A DNA stretch of 64,000 nt from Myxococcota bacterium (lineage in GTDB: Bacteria; Myxococcota; B64-G9). Each line of letters begins with the position of its first letter. The first letter of the stretch is position 1. Below the pieces are notes generated by a model that saw nothing but the letters and a program-made list of their open reading frames with translations, searched no databases and was not told the DNA's origin. Of the stretch, positions 41,301 through 50,108 are shown in pieces. Both the position numbers and the translations under genes were made by a program. The stretch covers positions 558,001-622,000 of the forward strand of contig JAKLGA010000001.1 in assembly GCA_022710975.1 (NCBI GenBank), given 5' to 3'.

Positions 41301-43738
41301 TCGCCGGCCGTGGTCAGGCTGACCGGCGGCGACACCGGCGATCCCGCGGGGACGAGAGACGACACCGGCGGCGCGAGAGCGAGCATTACCAACGTCCCGG
41401 GCGGCACGCTTCCGGCGGCGAGGTCCACGATGAGCCCGTCAAGGACGTGGTTTGGGTCGTCCACCCCGATCCTGCGCCCGTTGCCGCCGACGAGGAACCC
41501 GAGCGGGGCGGTCATGAACTGACCCGCGTGATCCTTGAGGACGAGGCGTTCGAGTGTCAGAGCTGCGGCGCCAGCGGTGTACACGACGAACGAGTAGCGG
41601 CCTGCGGATTCAGCCTGGAACCCCAGCTCGATCGGGATCGATCCCGACAGGTTCGCGGCGGACAGGTCCTGCTGGGAGACGATAATCGCGCGGCCATCCA
41701 CCTCGCGCACGACCACCGCCTGGCCGACAAGGGTCTCGCTCTCCACCTCGGCATCGGTGTGCACCCAGTACTCCACCCACCACGGGCCCGGCGCCAGACG
41801 GATCGCCGGCCCGGTGGACAGCCAGCCTGCGCCGTCGGAGGCCTGGCCGACCCAGGCTGTTCCGGCCGCTTCACCAAGGTCGTGACCGAGCGCCGGATCG
41901 CTCCCGGGCCATTCCTGGCGGGGTCTCTCCGTGCTCGGCCCATAGATCTCGAGCTCCGCGAGGACCGAATCCGCGCCTCCCTCCGTGCTCTGGTGGATCC
42001 AGCGCACGAATCGGGTGGTGGTGTCGCAGGTGTCCAGGACCACATCCTTCGCGGCGGAGGCCTGCTCCGCGAGCACTACCCAGCCCATGCCCAGATCGTC
42101 CCAGGCCTCGATCGCGAAGGTCTGCGGCTGTTGCGAGACTATGCGGAAGCCCGTCACCTTCTGCTTGGCGCCGAGATCCACAATGAGCTCGTGTCCCCAG
42201 CCGGGCGCCACCCACACCGAGCCCAGCTCGCCGTCGATGGCCGCTGGGGCGAAGGCCCCGGGCTCCGGCAGGGGCCAGCCACCGGTCGAAGCTGGCCCCG
42301 AGGTCGCGTCCGCGACGCTCCCTCCCAACGACAGGTTGACTCCCTCGATACCACCATCCTCGCGGCAGCTCCTCGTGCATGGCCCGAGGGCATTGCTCAT
42401 CGCCTGGAGGCCCGCCAGCAGATCCTGGTTGCCCTGGGGATTGGTGTTCCCGGGGCCCTGCAGCATGGCCATGGCCCGGGAGATCAGCTCTAACTTCTCG
42501 GCGCAGGTGTCGGCGGAAATCGCATCCTGGAGCAGCCGGATGATCCTGCGCCGCAGGCTGCCGCTCAAGTCCGCGCTCTGCGTCTCGGCGAGGAGACCTG
42601 CCAGCGTTTCGTCCAGAGAAGACGCATGCACGAGGATCGTGACGGTGTCGGCCGCGCTCTCCAGCGTCCCATCGCTCACCACGAGCGCGAAGGTGAGGGT
42701 CGCGAGGTCCACAGCGGCGGACACCACGAAGGATGGCGTCGCCGCGCCGCGGTCGTCGAGGACGGCCTGGGGACCCGCGATCTGGCTCCAGCGGTAGCTC
42801 AGGGAATCCCCATCCGGGTCATGGCTCGCGGTTCCGTCGAGCGTCACCCACTGTCCGACCGATGCGCTCTGGTTGTCCCCGGCCTCGGCCACCGGCGGCT
42901 TGTTCGAGGGTTCTTCGGGGCTCGTGCAGAACTCGTACCTCACCCAGTCCCAGTGGACGATGCTCTCGGCCATGCCGAACTGCGACAGGCCGAAGCTCTC
43001 CTCGCCCGGGGTGCAGTCGGTGAGATCCGCGTAGGGGTGCTCGATGATCAGGCCGCCGTCCACGTACACCCTGACCAAACCGCCCCGCTCGACCTCCAGC
43101 CGGTAGGCGTGCGGCTCGCTCCAGTCGAGCTCCACCTCGGGCGCTGGCCAGGACAGGGTCTCCAGCCGCACGAAGCGCCGGCCGTAGTCCGGCCAGTCGA
43201 AGAGGATGATCCGCGGGGACTTGATGCCGTCCTTCCCCCCGATGAGGATCCCCGCCCGGCTTGCGTCGGGTTGCGTCTGTTCGAGCCACACGCGGGCCGA
43301 GAAGGCGTAGGCATCGGAGCTCGCCATGCGCTCCTCGCCGCGGTCGTAGACGACCGAGCCGTTGGCCTGGGCCACGATGGTCAGGATGCCGCCCTCGACG
43401 AAGGCCAGCACGTCGCCTGTGACGTTGGCGATCCAGGGGGCGACAGGATCGTCCTCGGGCAGGGTGTCGGCCTCGTACGCGACCTGGACGAGGGGATCGT
43501 CGCACGGCACCGCCGCGCGTGCGGTCTGCGGAGAGAGGAAGAAGGCGAGCGACAAGAGCAGCGGCAGGACGAGCCGGAGCCCGTGCGGGCTACAGCAAGC
43601 CCCCCCTGCAAGGAACAGGCCTTCGATGAGCCGAACCCGCGCCGCTTCGCCGCCGTCCCGGTCATACGTCCCTCCCGGGTGGCGCCGCCGGCGAGGGATC
43701 CATCCCCGAGACAATCCACCCGCCGTTGGCTGGTCCAC
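38336..43738 (-). CDS. Giant secreted multidomain metallophosphoesterase
   Basis: About 1800 residues. The signal-like hydrophobic stretch (LVLPLLLSLAFFLSPQTARAAVP) is at about residues 55-75, so the GTG start at 43738 may be too far upstream; no ATG, GTG or TTG with a good ribosome site lies closer. Domains in order: lectin-like N-terminal module; PKD-type domain (about 290-370, NKPPVAEAGDNQSASVGQWV); discoidin-like (F5/8-C) module; beta modules; LamG-like domain (about 985-1180); fibronectin-like strand region; and a purple-acid-phosphatase/calcineurin-type catalytic domain (about 1300-1700) with AFGDFG, ATGDIDQTG, TLGNHNW, FFHVPLSGD and TGHEHRFHV. It is probably a secreted nucleotidase or phosphatase binding carbohydrate. 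Lower G+C than flanks. Confidence 0.75.
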   Translation of the reverse strand: MDQPTAGGLSRGWIPRRRRHPGGTYDRDGGEAARVRLIEGLFLAGGACCSPHGLRLVLPLLLSLAFFLSPQTARAAVPCDDPLVQVAYEADTLPEDDPVAPWIANVTGDVLAFVEGGILTIVAQANGSVVYDRGEERMASSDAYAFSARVWLEQTQPDASRAGILIGGKDGIKSPRIILFDWPDYGRRFVRLETLSWPAPEVELDWSEPHAYRLEVERGGLVRVYVDGGLIIEHPYADLTDCTPGEESFGLSQFGMAESIVHWDWVRYEFCTSPEEPSNKPPVAEAGDNQSASVGQWVTLDGTASHDPDGDSLSYRWSQIAGPQAVLDDRGAATPSFVVSAAVDLATLTFALVVSDGTLESAADTVTILVHASSLDETLAGLLAETQSADLSGSLRRRIIRLLQDAISADTCAEKLELISRAMAMLQGPGNTNPQGNQDLLAGLQAMSNALGPCTRSCREDGGIEGVNLSLGGSVADATSGPASTGGWPLPEPGAFAPAAIDGELGSVWVAPGWGHELIVDLGAKQKVTGFRIVSQQPQTFAIEAWDDLGMGWVVLAEQASAAKDVVLDTCDTTTRFVRWIHQSTEGGADSVLAELEIYGPSTERPRQEWPGSDPALGHDLGEAAGTAWVGQASDGAGWLSTGPAIRLAPGPWWVEYWVHTDAEVESETLVGQAVVVREVDGRAIIVSQQDLSAANLSGSIPIELGFQAESAGRYSFVVYTAGAAALTLERLVLKDHAGQFMTAPLGFLVGGNGRRIGVDDPNHVLDGLIVDLAAGSVPPGTLVMLALAPPVSSLVPAGSPVSPPVSLTTAGDPSAELGGPVHLRLPMDRRALQEAGLSPWNLELVVQTGASGQFALPSSGLSEEFTLRPGLVPAPGRIPLGPAGLTFEVNQRYDDLLPLDPPFQVGVPLTGFTSDYAEHNLCYFPLEDRLGSNTVADASGSGHPGAASGSVSLGARGFTDRGAWLRGGSIHAEVGKNPSAFALDFHIRPINASDASLIHQAGNFDLRLSSQCAGLPQCRMDLTLWVHDAESDEYHEVATTAHDLPQRLGQGLWNHVVVIYDGHFQARIYVNGAVNSADIANHLVLNHMPFNPASSPGWPRHVASEVSPLVIGGQGIDALVDNVRLSDIARFRVREGGGCPPRCLLGEQAVPGSMAYQNPLLESERPPWDSYWMHDHVTFEYRNPFVQKLTDHSATFAWRRHASDTNGTSIFKDQMDFCFGEAGQEMSRCVPVFSHPVDTNGRSNFPDRGYVVDIEHLRPSTWYHYKVVRRTLRPLADLQDYFGPVRYEVSSDTYFRTAPLALSDQFEFIAFGDFGPTVSTCTSFCSDYYWRGDLITGYDMYHFRYEKSVALHLRAITGEWGWERPSFWLATGDIDQTGYNGHHFEAYLFGAFNKVDRLQGPFNGIMGGMDLKATLGNHNWTYAKDTASEYMNNLIQHPRVFPDDPPVGTRRDLHFKYPSSSYSTDFGNLHLVSLSYASDNNCDFYYYSDDSIRDPSVDRSCFMWEWMSGNPGFSDEARLWSDTDLPPGPGRRRDTDQIAWLKRDLWRYKDDDGIWKVVFFHVPLSGDPDGRSADCPQEDTCGTSDHGNDGARDRLARFFENAGVDLVLTGHEHRFHVMSTASIVEGYSYPGYDFDTDHQEKAAKNIITGTGGYAHWTEDDWPYHVGVPRFFVDGNMMYMVFNDLNDELHNGQIGGPLWDCLMLKGLESAGIYKSVCQPLERFPTSECSEQSSQEGSPCSHDLFGDLTMAAAGRCVRLHTQATDVMGGYESGSGRPGPVTWPGTWGPGLRCIPWPSGEAP

Positions 43739-43842
43739 TGACGGATCGATTGTGCGCGCCCCAGTCTGTGGTGGTCAAGGTGCTTGAGGCGTGCTGCCCT
43801 GCAGCCCGGCCTCGTGGTAGGCTCCGGCCCTGGAGGTGGAGC

Positions 43843-44313
43843 ATGGTTCGCGCACTTCCGCGCCTGGCGTCGCTCGGACTCGTCCTTGCGGGCCGGCTCG
43901 CCCTGGCAGCCGAGCCCGCGCCGGCCTGGCCCGCCTCGGCCCAGCAGGCGGCGCTCGGCCTCGTGGACGCGCTGCGCGCGGGGGACGAGGCCGGGGCGCT
44001 GGCCCGGGCCATCACCTTCGAGGAGTGGTCCGCGCTCTCGCTGCGGCGCCTGGACCGGGCGCAGCACGAGGCGGCGCTGCGCGGCTGGCTGGGCGGGCTC
44101 GCGCGGGAGCTCCGCGCCGGGCTGGCCGTGGACGACCCGGTGCTGGCCGACGTGCTCCTGCTGCCCAGGGACGAGAAGCTGCGCCGCCCGGTCGTCATGG
44201 CGGTCTTCCACCTGCGCCTGCACCCGCCCCAGGACAAGGGCGCCCGGCCGCCCACCCTGGCGCTCGCCTTCGTCGAGGTGGACGGGCGCTGGCGGTTCAT
44301 GCTGCGGGACTGA
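43843..44313 (+). CDS. Small exported protein of unknown function
   Basis: 156 residues with a signal peptide (MVRALPRLASLGLVLAGRLALAAEP, quoted in part) and then a helical, Ala/Leu/Arg-rich domain ending in a beta hairpin LALAFVEVDGRWRFMLRD. This suggests a small ligand-binding or SnoaL/NTF2-like fold, though I cannot assign it. ATG 43843 is chosen because GGAGG lies upstream at good spacing and the signal begins there. It is 14 bp upstream of coaBC and probably co-transcribed. Confidence 0.6.
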   Translation: MVRALPRLASLGLVLAGRLALAAEPAPAWPASAQQAALGLVDALRAGDEAGALARAITFEEWSALSLRRLDRAQHEAALRGWLGGLARELRAGLAVDDPVLADVLLLPRDEKLRRPVVMAVFHLRLHPPQDKGARPPTLALAFVEVDGRWRFMLRD

Positions 44314-44327
44314 GGAGGAGGGGCGAC

Positions 44328-45578
44328 ATGGGCGTGCTCGAAGGCAAGCTGGTGGTGCTGGGGGTCAGCGGCGGCATCGCCGCCTACCGAAGCTGCGAGC
44401 TGGCGCGCCTGCTCGTGAAGGCCGGCGCGCGGGTCCAGGCGGTGTTGACCGACTACGCTGCCCGGCTGGTGGGGCCGCTCACCTTCCAGGCCCTGACGGG
44501 CCGGCCGGCGGAGGTGGGCGCGGGCGGCGCGCTGGCCCAGGCCGGCATGGACCACATCGACCTCGGCCGGGACGCCGCGCTGCTGGTGGTGGCCCCGGCC
44601 ACGGCCAACACGCTGGCCAAGCTGGCCTGCGGGCTGGCCGACAACCTGCTCACCACCACCGTGCTGGCCAGCCGGGCGCCGGTGGTGCTGGCCCCGGCCA
44701 TGAACACCCGCATGTGGGAGAACCCGCTCACCCAGCAGAACCTGGCGCGGCTGCTGGCGTTGCCCCGCTTCCGCGCGGTGGGCCCCGGGGTGGGCGCGCT
44801 GGCCTGCGGCGAGGAGGGCGTCGGGCGCATGGCCGAGCCGGAGGAGCTGCTCGAGGCCGCGCTGGCCGCGCTGAGCCCGCAGGACCTGGCCGGCCGGCGG
44901 GTGCTGGTCAGCGCCGGACCCACCCGCGAGCCGCTCGATCCGGTGCGCTACCTGTCCAACCGCTCGAGCGGGCGCATGGGCTACGCGCTGGCCCGGGTGG
45001 CCGCCCGCCGGGGCGCGGAGGTCGTCCTGGTGAGTGGGCCCACCGCGCTCCAGGCCCCGCCCGGCGTGCGCCGGGTGGAGGTCCAGACCGCGGCCGAGAT
45101 GGCCCGGGCGATCCGCGCCGAGGCCGGCCGGGCGGACGCGGTGCTCATGGCCGCGGCCGTGGCCGACTTCGCCCCGCGCCGCGCGGCGGGCGAGAAGCTC
45201 AAGAAGGCCTCGGGGCCGCCGGCCCTGGAGCTGGTGCCGACCCAGGACATCCTGGCCGGGCTGGGCGAGCGCCGCACCCGCGCGGGCCGGCCGCGTGTCC
45301 TGGTGGGCTTCGCGGCCGAGACGGGCGATCCGCGCCCGGCGGCCCGGGACAAGCTCCGCCGCAAGCGCCTGGATCTGGTGGTGGGCAACGACGTGAACCT
45401 GCCTGGGGCGGGCTTCGACGTGCAGACCAACCGGGTGCACCTGGTGGACGAAGCGGGCGACGAGGAGCTGCCGCTGCTCTCCAAGGCCGACACGGCCGCG
45501 CGCATCCTCGATCGGGTGGTGGCGCTGCTCGCGCGCAGAGCCTCGCGCGCACGCGGGCCCCGCCGCGCGCGCGCCTGA
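44328..45578 (+). CDS. coaBC: Phosphopantothenoylcysteine decarboxylase / phosphopantothenate-cysteine ligase
   Basis: 416-residue bifunctional enzyme making 4'-phosphopantetheine for coenzyme A. The N-terminal FMN-dependent CoaC domain has GGIAAYRSCELARLL, the APATANTLAKLACGLADNLL motif and PAMNTRMWENP. The C-terminal CoaB domain has VLVSAGPTREPLDPVR, FLSNRSSGRMG-type YLSNRSSGRMGYAL, the Lys pair in EKLKKASG, and VGFAAETGD. Length is standard. GAGGAGGGGCGAC precedes ATG 44328. A normal housekeeping gene. Confidence 0.95.
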   Translation: MGVLEGKLVVLGVSGGIAAYRSCELARLLVKAGARVQAVLTDYAARLVGPLTFQALTGRPAEVGAGGALAQAGMDHIDLGRDAALLVVAPATANTLAKLACGLADNLLTTTVLASRAPVVLAPAMNTRMWENPLTQQNLARLLALPRFRAVGPGVGALACGEEGVGRMAEPEELLEAALAALSPQDLAGRRVLVSAGPTREPLDPVRYLSNRSSGRMGYALARVAARRGAEVVLVSGPTALQAPPGVRRVEVQTAAEMARAIRAEAGRADAVLMAAAVADFAPRRAAGEKLKKASGPPALELVPTQDILAGLGERRTRAGRPRVLVGFAAETGDPRPAARDKLRRKRLDLVVGNDVNLPGAGFDVQTNRVHLVDEAGDEELPLLSKADTAARILDRVVALLARRASRARGPRRARA

Positions 45579-45587
45579 GGCGCCGGG

Positions 45588-46967
45588 TCAGTCGGCCGGG
45601 CGGCGGCGCTTCAGGCGCATGGCGGTGAGCAGCGCCCGGGCCAGGGCCCGGGCCCGCGGGAACCGGCGCCGCCTGGCCGCCTGGCTGGCCGCCGCGGCCC
45701 GGCTGGCCTCGCGCAGCGCCTGGTAGGCTGCCTCGGCCACGGCGCGGGCCTCCTGCTCCGGGCTCCGCGCGGCCCGCGCCGCCTGGCCCTGGCGCCGCCG
45801 CTCCGCGCGGCTGGCCCGGGCCTCGGCCCGCCGGGACGCGCGGGTCTCCCGGCGCGTCCGCTCCTCGGCCTGCTCGACCGAGGCGTAGGCCGCGCGGGCC
45901 ACCGCCCGGGCCTCGTGCGTGCCCTGGCGCTCGCGCTGCCGGCGCCTCTGCCGGGCGCGGCGCTCCTCACGGGTGCGGGCCGCGCGCCCGTCCATCAGCC
46001 CGCGCCTGGGCGGCGGCCAGGGCGAGGCCGGGCCCGGGGCCGCCAGCTCCAGCAGGGAGGGCAGGCTCAGCTTCTGGTCGATGGCCTCGCGGAACAGCGG
46101 CCGGAAGCGGGCGGCGATGCCCTGCGGGTCCGCCAGGCGCCCGCGGCCCGCCAGGTCGTGCAGGCGCTCGCGCAGCTCGGCCGCGATGCGCAGGTTGCGC
46201 AGGCCGGTCGGATCCGCCTGGACACAGGCCGCCACCCGGCCGTGGGTGAGCAGGTCCAGCACCCGCGCCACGCACAGGTCCCTGGCCTCTCGCACCTGCT
46301 CGTCCGTGAGCTGGCGCGGGCTCCGGCGGTCGATGGCCGCGGCCATGCGCCGCCAGCGCAGGAGGCGGGTGAAGGCCACGAAGCCGATGAACATCTGCTT
46401 CTGCACGGCGAAGGGGAAGAGCGGGCCCTGCAGCAGCGCGCGCAGGTGGCGGTCGTGATCGGGGTGGGCGCGGGTGGACAGGCGCTTGGCCAGCGCCCAG
46501 GCCTCTCGGCTCACGCGGGTGTCGAAGCGCACCTCCCAGTAGCTGTGGCCGGCCCCGGGGCGGGGGAAGCTCTCCACCAGCTTGTAGGGCACGAAGTAGT
46601 TGTGGGCCACCGAGTCCGCGGCCAGGTGGGCCAGGTAGCCCCAGGCGAAGGCCTGGGTGTCCTCCCGCTCGGCCCGGTCCAGCACGGCGAAGCCCACCTG
46701 CCAGTTGTGGCAGTGCTGCCGCCAGGGGGACAGGTTCTTGCCGATGGTGATGTCGGCGGCCAGGTTGCCGTACAGGAAGTCGTCGGAGTAGCGCCTGAGC
46801 AGCGCGGCCACCGCCGGCGCCAGCAGGGCCAGGCTCTCCAGGGCGCTCAGGCCGAAGTCCAGGTGCGCGGCCGGGCCCCAGGCCCAGGCCGGCGCGGGCA
46901 GCAGCCAGACGCCGAGCGCCAGCGCGATGAGCCAGCCGAGGGGGTGAGGGGTTCGCCTGTTCGACAT
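45588..46967 (-). CDS. Exported zinc-dependent phospholipase C-like protein
   Basis: 459 residues. The signal peptide is predicted to cleave at AWA/WGPAAH, leaving an N-terminal Trp, as required in Bacillus PLC and clostridial alpha-toxin where Trp1 is a zinc ligand. Further His/Asp motifs, including HCHNWQVGF and GYLAHLAADSVAHNYFVPY, match the zinc-dependent phospholipase C/S1-P1-type fold. The C-terminal about 130 residues are a long Arg/Glu/Ala-rich charged tail (likely coiled coil) not typical of the family. ATG 46967 follows AAGAGG. Its promoter shares a -10 box with the divergent uracil-DNA glycosylase gene. Confidence 0.72.
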   Translation of the reverse strand: MSNRRTPHPLGWLIALALGVWLLPAPAWAWGPAAHLDFGLSALESLALLAPAVAALLRRYSDDFLYGNLAADITIGKNLSPWRQHCHNWQVGFAVLDRAEREDTQAFAWGYLAHLAADSVAHNYFVPYKLVESFPRPGAGHSYWEVRFDTRVSREAWALAKRLSTRAHPDHDRHLRALLQGPLFPFAVQKQMFIGFVAFTRLLRWRRMAAAIDRRSPRQLTDEQVREARDLCVARVLDLLTHGRVAACVQADPTGLRNLRIAAELRERLHDLAGRGRLADPQGIAARFRPLFREAIDQKLSLPSLLELAAPGPASPWPPPRRGLMDGRAARTREERRARQRRRQRERQGTHEARAVARAAYASVEQAEERTRRETRASRRAEARASRAERRRQGQAARAARSPEQEARAVAEAAYQALREASRAAAASQAARRRRFPRARALARALLTAMRLKRRRPAD

Positions 46968-46989
46968 CCTCTTGGAGCGCGGACGGGCC

Positions 46990-47019
46990 TTGTTCCGCGC
47001 CTGCCGCCGATGGTATACC
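46990..47019 (+). promoter_or_regulatory. Sigma-70 promoter of the UDG-NfeD-slipin operon
   Basis: TTGTTC (46990-46995), 18-bp spacer, TATACC (47014-47019). The start codon GTG 47067 is about 40 nt further. The -10 is shared with a divergent promoter. Confidence 0.5.
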
Positions 47020-47039
47020 AGGCGGGCGCCGGCGGGCAA
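47012..47039 (-). promoter_or_regulatory. Divergent sigma-70 promoter of the phospholipase C-like gene
   Basis: Minus strand TTGCCC (47039-47034), 16-bp spacer, TATACC (47017-47012). The palindrome GGTATACC (47012-47019) provides the -10 box in both directions. Confidence 0.45.
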
Positions 47040-47066
47040 CGCGTCCCCGGGCGAGAGGACCGAAGC

Positions 47067-47825
47067 GTGACGGATGACGTTCGTGAAGAGCTGGGCGGGG
47101 TGGTGCGCGGGGCGCAGGCCCTGCTGGGCACCCTGCAGGCCTTCGGCCTGCGCGAGGCGTCCCCCGGGGTCCTGGCGGCGCCCGCCTCCGGGGCGGCGCC
47201 GGTCCAGCCAGCCCTGTTCGCGCCGGCCGCGCCCGGCCCGGAGGGCGGGCCGGAGGCCGGCCTGCAGGCGCTGCGCCAGGAGCTGGGCGAGTGCACCCGC
47301 TGCAAGCTCCACCGCAAGCGGCGGCACATCGTCTTCGGCGAGGGCGACGCGCGGGCCCGGCTGCTCGTGGCCGGCGAGGGGCCCGGCGCGGACGAGGATC
47401 GCAGCGGCCGGCCGTTCGTGGGCGAGGCCGGGCAGCTCCTGGAGCGCATCCTGGCCGCCATGGGCCTGGGCCGGGAGCGGGTCTACATCTGCAACGTGGT
47501 CAAGTGCCGCCCGCCCTCGAACCGCCAGCCCGAGGAGGACGAGGTGGCCACCTGCGCGCCCTTCCTCGAGCGCCAGATCGAGATCATCCGGCCGAGCCAC
47601 ATCCTGTGCCTGGGCGCCACGGCCGCCCGCCGGCTGATCGGCCTGGAGGGCCCGCTGGGCAAGGTCCGCGGGCGGTTCCACGACCACCCCAGCGGCGCGC
47701 GGGTGATGCCGACCTACCACCCGGCCTACCTGCTGCGGAACCCCCTGGACAAGAAACTCGTCTGGGATGACGTCAAGCAGGTGATGGCCGAGCTCGGCCT
47801 GTCCGCGGAGGGAGCCAAGAGATGA
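47067..47825 (+). CDS. Uracil-DNA glycosylase, family 4 (iron-sulfur)
   Basis: 252 residues. Iron-sulfur UDG that removes uracil from DNA. The N-terminal about 75 residues are a Pro/Ala-rich extension. The domain shows the Cys-ligand motif ECTRCKLHRKR, the active-site loop GEGPGADEDRSGRPFVGEAG, CNVVKCRPPSNRQP, and the C-terminal TYHPAYLLR; ILCLGATAA supplies the remaining Cys. GTG 47067 is used from context, with GAGAGGACC-like purines upstream. Overlaps the NfeD gene (ATGA), so a DNA-repair enzyme is co-expressed with a membrane-stress pair. Confidence 0.92.
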   Translation: MTDDVREELGGVVRGAQALLGTLQAFGLREASPGVLAAPASGAAPVQPALFAPAAPGPEGGPEAGLQALRQELGECTRCKLHRKRRHIVFGEGDARARLLVAGEGPGADEDRSGRPFVGEAGQLLERILAAMGLGRERVYICNVVKCRPPSNRQPEEDEVATCAPFLERQIEIIRPSHILCLGATAARRLIGLEGPLGKVRGRFHDHPSGARVMPTYHPAYLLRNPLDKKLVWDDVKQVMAELGLSAEGAKR

Positions 47826-49303
47826 CCATGCGGCGTGTGAGGCGGCTGGGCGAGAAACTCCTCGCGGCCATGTTCGTGCTCCTCGGGGGCCTGGGCCTGG
47901 CCGGCCTGGCCACGGCGGATGGGGGCGTGGACGGGGGCGTAGATGGCGGGAGCGAGGCCGACGCCGGCGCGCGGCCTGGCTGGGAGCCCCGGAGCGGAAC
48001 CGGGACCGGCAAGGTGGCCGTCATCCGCGTGGACGGCGCCATCCTGGGCGGCGCCGAGGAGTACGTCGTCCGCTCCATCGAGCGGGCCGAGCGCGAGGGG
48101 CACGCCGCCCTGGTGGTGGAGCTGGACACCCCCGGCGGCGGCCTCGAGGACACCGAGGACATCGTCAAGCGCATGCTGTCCGCGCGGGTGCCGGTGGTGG
48201 TGTTCGTCGCCCCCAAGGGCGCCCAGGCCGCCTCGGCCGGCACCTTCATCACCATGGCCGGCCACGTGGCGGTCATGTCCCCGGGCACCCGCATCGGCGC
48301 GGCCCACCCGGTGATGATGAACTTCATGCCCAGCCTGCCGGGTGACGGGGACAAGAAGGAAGACGAGGAGCAGAAGAAGCGCCGCGAGACCCAGGAAGAC
48401 ATCATGAACATGAAGGTCACCAACGACACGGTGGCCTTCGCGACCAGCATCGCCAAGGAGCGCGGCCGCAACGCCGAGTGGGCCGAGAAGGCCGTGCGGG
48501 ACGCCGTGTCCATCACCGCCGACGAGGCCGTGACGCTGGACGTGGTGGACTTCTTGGCCGAGGACCTGCAGGATCTGCTGGACAAGCTGGAGGGCCGCGA
48601 GGTGCGCCTGGACACCCGCACCACGACCACGCTGCACACCAAGGGCGCGGCCGTGGAGCGCTGGGCGCCGACCCTCAAACAGCGCTTGCTGTCCGGCCTG
48701 GCCAACCCCGATCTGCTGTGGCTGCTGTTCCTGATCGGCCTGGGCGGCCTGGCCATGGAGTTCTACCACCCGGGCATGATCTTCCCCGGCGTGGTGGGCG
48801 GGCTGTGCCTGCTTCTCGCCCTGGTGTCGATGCAGATCCTGCCCATCAACGTGGGCGGCCTGCTGCTGGTGCTGGTCGGCATTGGCCTGTTCGTGGCCGA
48901 GGTGCTGGTGGGCGCCTTCGGCCTCCTGGCGGTGGGCGGGGCGGTGCTGCTGGTCCTGGGCGGCATCCTGCTGGTGGACCCCGCCGACGCGCCCCATTAC
49001 ATGGACCCCACCATGCAGGTGGATCTCAGCGTGCTTATACCAACCGCGTTGTTGCTGGGGCTGCTCTTCGTGGGCATCGGCTACTTCATCGTGCGCTCGC
49101 AGCGCAGGAAGATCCGCACCGGGAGCGAGGGCATGGTGGGCGACGTGGGCGAGGCGCGCACGGACATCGGCCCCCAGGGCGGCAGGGCGTTCGTGCACGG
49201 CGAGTGGTGGGCCGCGATCAGCGCGGAGCCCATCCCCAAGGGCAGCAAGATCGAGATCGTCCGCGTGGACGGCCTCGTGGCGCACGTGAAGCTGAAGAAC
49301 TGA
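47822..49303 (+). CDS. NfeD-family membrane serine protease (ClpP class)
   Basis: 493 residues. An N-terminal signal/anchor ([17 protein letters not shown]) is followed by a ClpP-type serine protease domain with [18 protein letters not shown] and catalytic Ser138 in [16 protein letters not shown] polytopic region of four to five TM helices follows (about 300-420, for example [14 protein letters not shown] and [21 protein letters not shown]), and a C-terminal OB-fold NfeD domain. It pairs with the slipin encoded 16 bp downstream, a conserved arrangement: in Pyrococcus the NfeD protease cleaves the stomatin homologue. ATG 47822 overlaps the glycosylase stop. Confidence 0.92.
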   Translation: MTMRRVRRLGEKLLAAMFVLLGGLGLAGLATADGGVDGGVDGGSEADAGARPGWEPRSGTGTGKVAVIRVDGAILGGAEEYVVRSIERAEREGHAALVVELDTPGGGLEDTEDIVKRMLSARVPVVVFVAPKGAQAASAGTFITMAGHVAVMSPGTRIGAAHPVMMNFMPSLPGDGDKKEDEEQKKRRETQEDIMNMKVTNDTVAFATSIAKERGRNAEWAEKAVRDAVSITADEAVTLDVVDFLAEDLQDLLDKLEGREVRLDTRTTTTLHTKGAAVERWAPTLKQRLLSGLANPDLLWLLFLIGLGGLAMEFYHPGMIFPGVVGGLCLLLALVSMQILPINVGGLLLVLVGIGLFVAEVLVGAFGLLAVGGAVLLVLGGILLVDPADAPHYMDPTMQVDLSVLIPTALLLGLLFVGIGYFIVRSQRRKIRTGSEGMVGDVGEARTDIGPQGGRAFVHGEWWAAISAEPIPKGSKIEIVRVDGLVAHVKLKN

Positions 49304-49319
49304 GGCAGAGGAGGATCGA

Positions 49320-50108
49320 ATGGGCTACGCGATCGGCATTCCCGGTGGGCTCCTGGTGCTGTTCATCCTGATCGGCCTGCGCACCATCTTCGAGTACCAG
49401 CGCGGGGTGGTCTTCCGGCTGGGCAAGTACGCCGGCATGAAGGATCCGGGCCTGCGCTTCATCATCCCCTTCATCGATCAGATGGTGAAGGTGGATCTGC
49501 GCACCATCGCCCGCGACGTGCCCCCCCAGGACATCATCACCAAGGACAACGTGACCGTGCAGGTCAACGCGGTCGTGTTCATGCGGGTGGTCAACCCGGA
49601 CAAGGCCATCCTCGAGGTGGACAACTACCTGTACAACACCAGCCAGCTGTCCCAGACCACGCTGCGCTCCCTGCTCGGCCAGGCCGACCTCGATCAGCTC
49701 CTCACCCAGCGCGATCAGCTCAACGAGCAGCTGCAGACCATGCTGGACGCGGACACCGAGCCCTGGGGCGTCAAGGTCTCCAAGGTGGAGATCAAGCACG
49801 TCGATCTGCCCCAGGAGATGCAGCGCGCCATGGCCAAGCAGGCCGAGGCGGAGCGCGAGCGGCGCGCCAAGGTCATCCACGCGGACGGCGAGTTCCAGGC
49901 CTCCATGAAGCTGGCCCAGGCGGCCGAGGTGATCGGCACCCAGCCGGCCGCGCTGCAGCTGCGCTACCTGCAGACGCTGGCCGAGATCTCCACCGAGAAC
50001 TCCAGCACCATCGTGTTCCCCATCCCGCTGGAGATGTTCCGCGGGTTGCTCGGCGCGCAGTCCTACCAGGCCGCGCCCGCGCTCCCGCCCGCCCCCCCGT
50101 CGAAGTAG
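49320..50108 (+). CDS. Slipin/stomatin-like SPFH protein
   Basis: 262 residues. One N-terminal TM helix ([16 protein letters not shown]) followed by the SPFH domain: [41 protein letters not shown], then [31 protein letters not shown], quoted in part, the typical coiled coil. It forms membrane microdomain scaffolds and is the partner of the NfeD protease just upstream. ATG 49320 has GGCAGAGGAGG upstream. The Pro/Ala-rich tail overlaps the convergent KamA-family gene by 46 bp, so the last residues of one gene may be poorly conserved. Confidence 0.93.
   Translation: MGYAIGIPGGLLVLFILIGLRTIFEYQRGVVFRLGKYAGMKDPGLRFIIPFIDQMVKVDLRTIARDVPPQDIITKDNVTVQVNAVVFMRVVNPDKAILEVDNYLYNTSQLSQTTLRSLLGQADLDQLLTQRDQLNEQLQTMLDADTEPWGVKVSKVEIKHVDLPQEMQRAMAKQAEAERERRAKVIHADGEFQASMKLAQAAEVIGTQPAALQLRYLQTLAEISTENSSTIVFPIPLEMFRGLLGAQSYQAAPALPPAPPSK

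Noticed and set aside
43738-43842. A separate small gene or promoter between the giant phosphoesterase and the small secreted protein
   Set aside because: No frame of useful length with a ribosome site, and no TTGACA-like -35 at the right distance from the TAGGCT hexamer.
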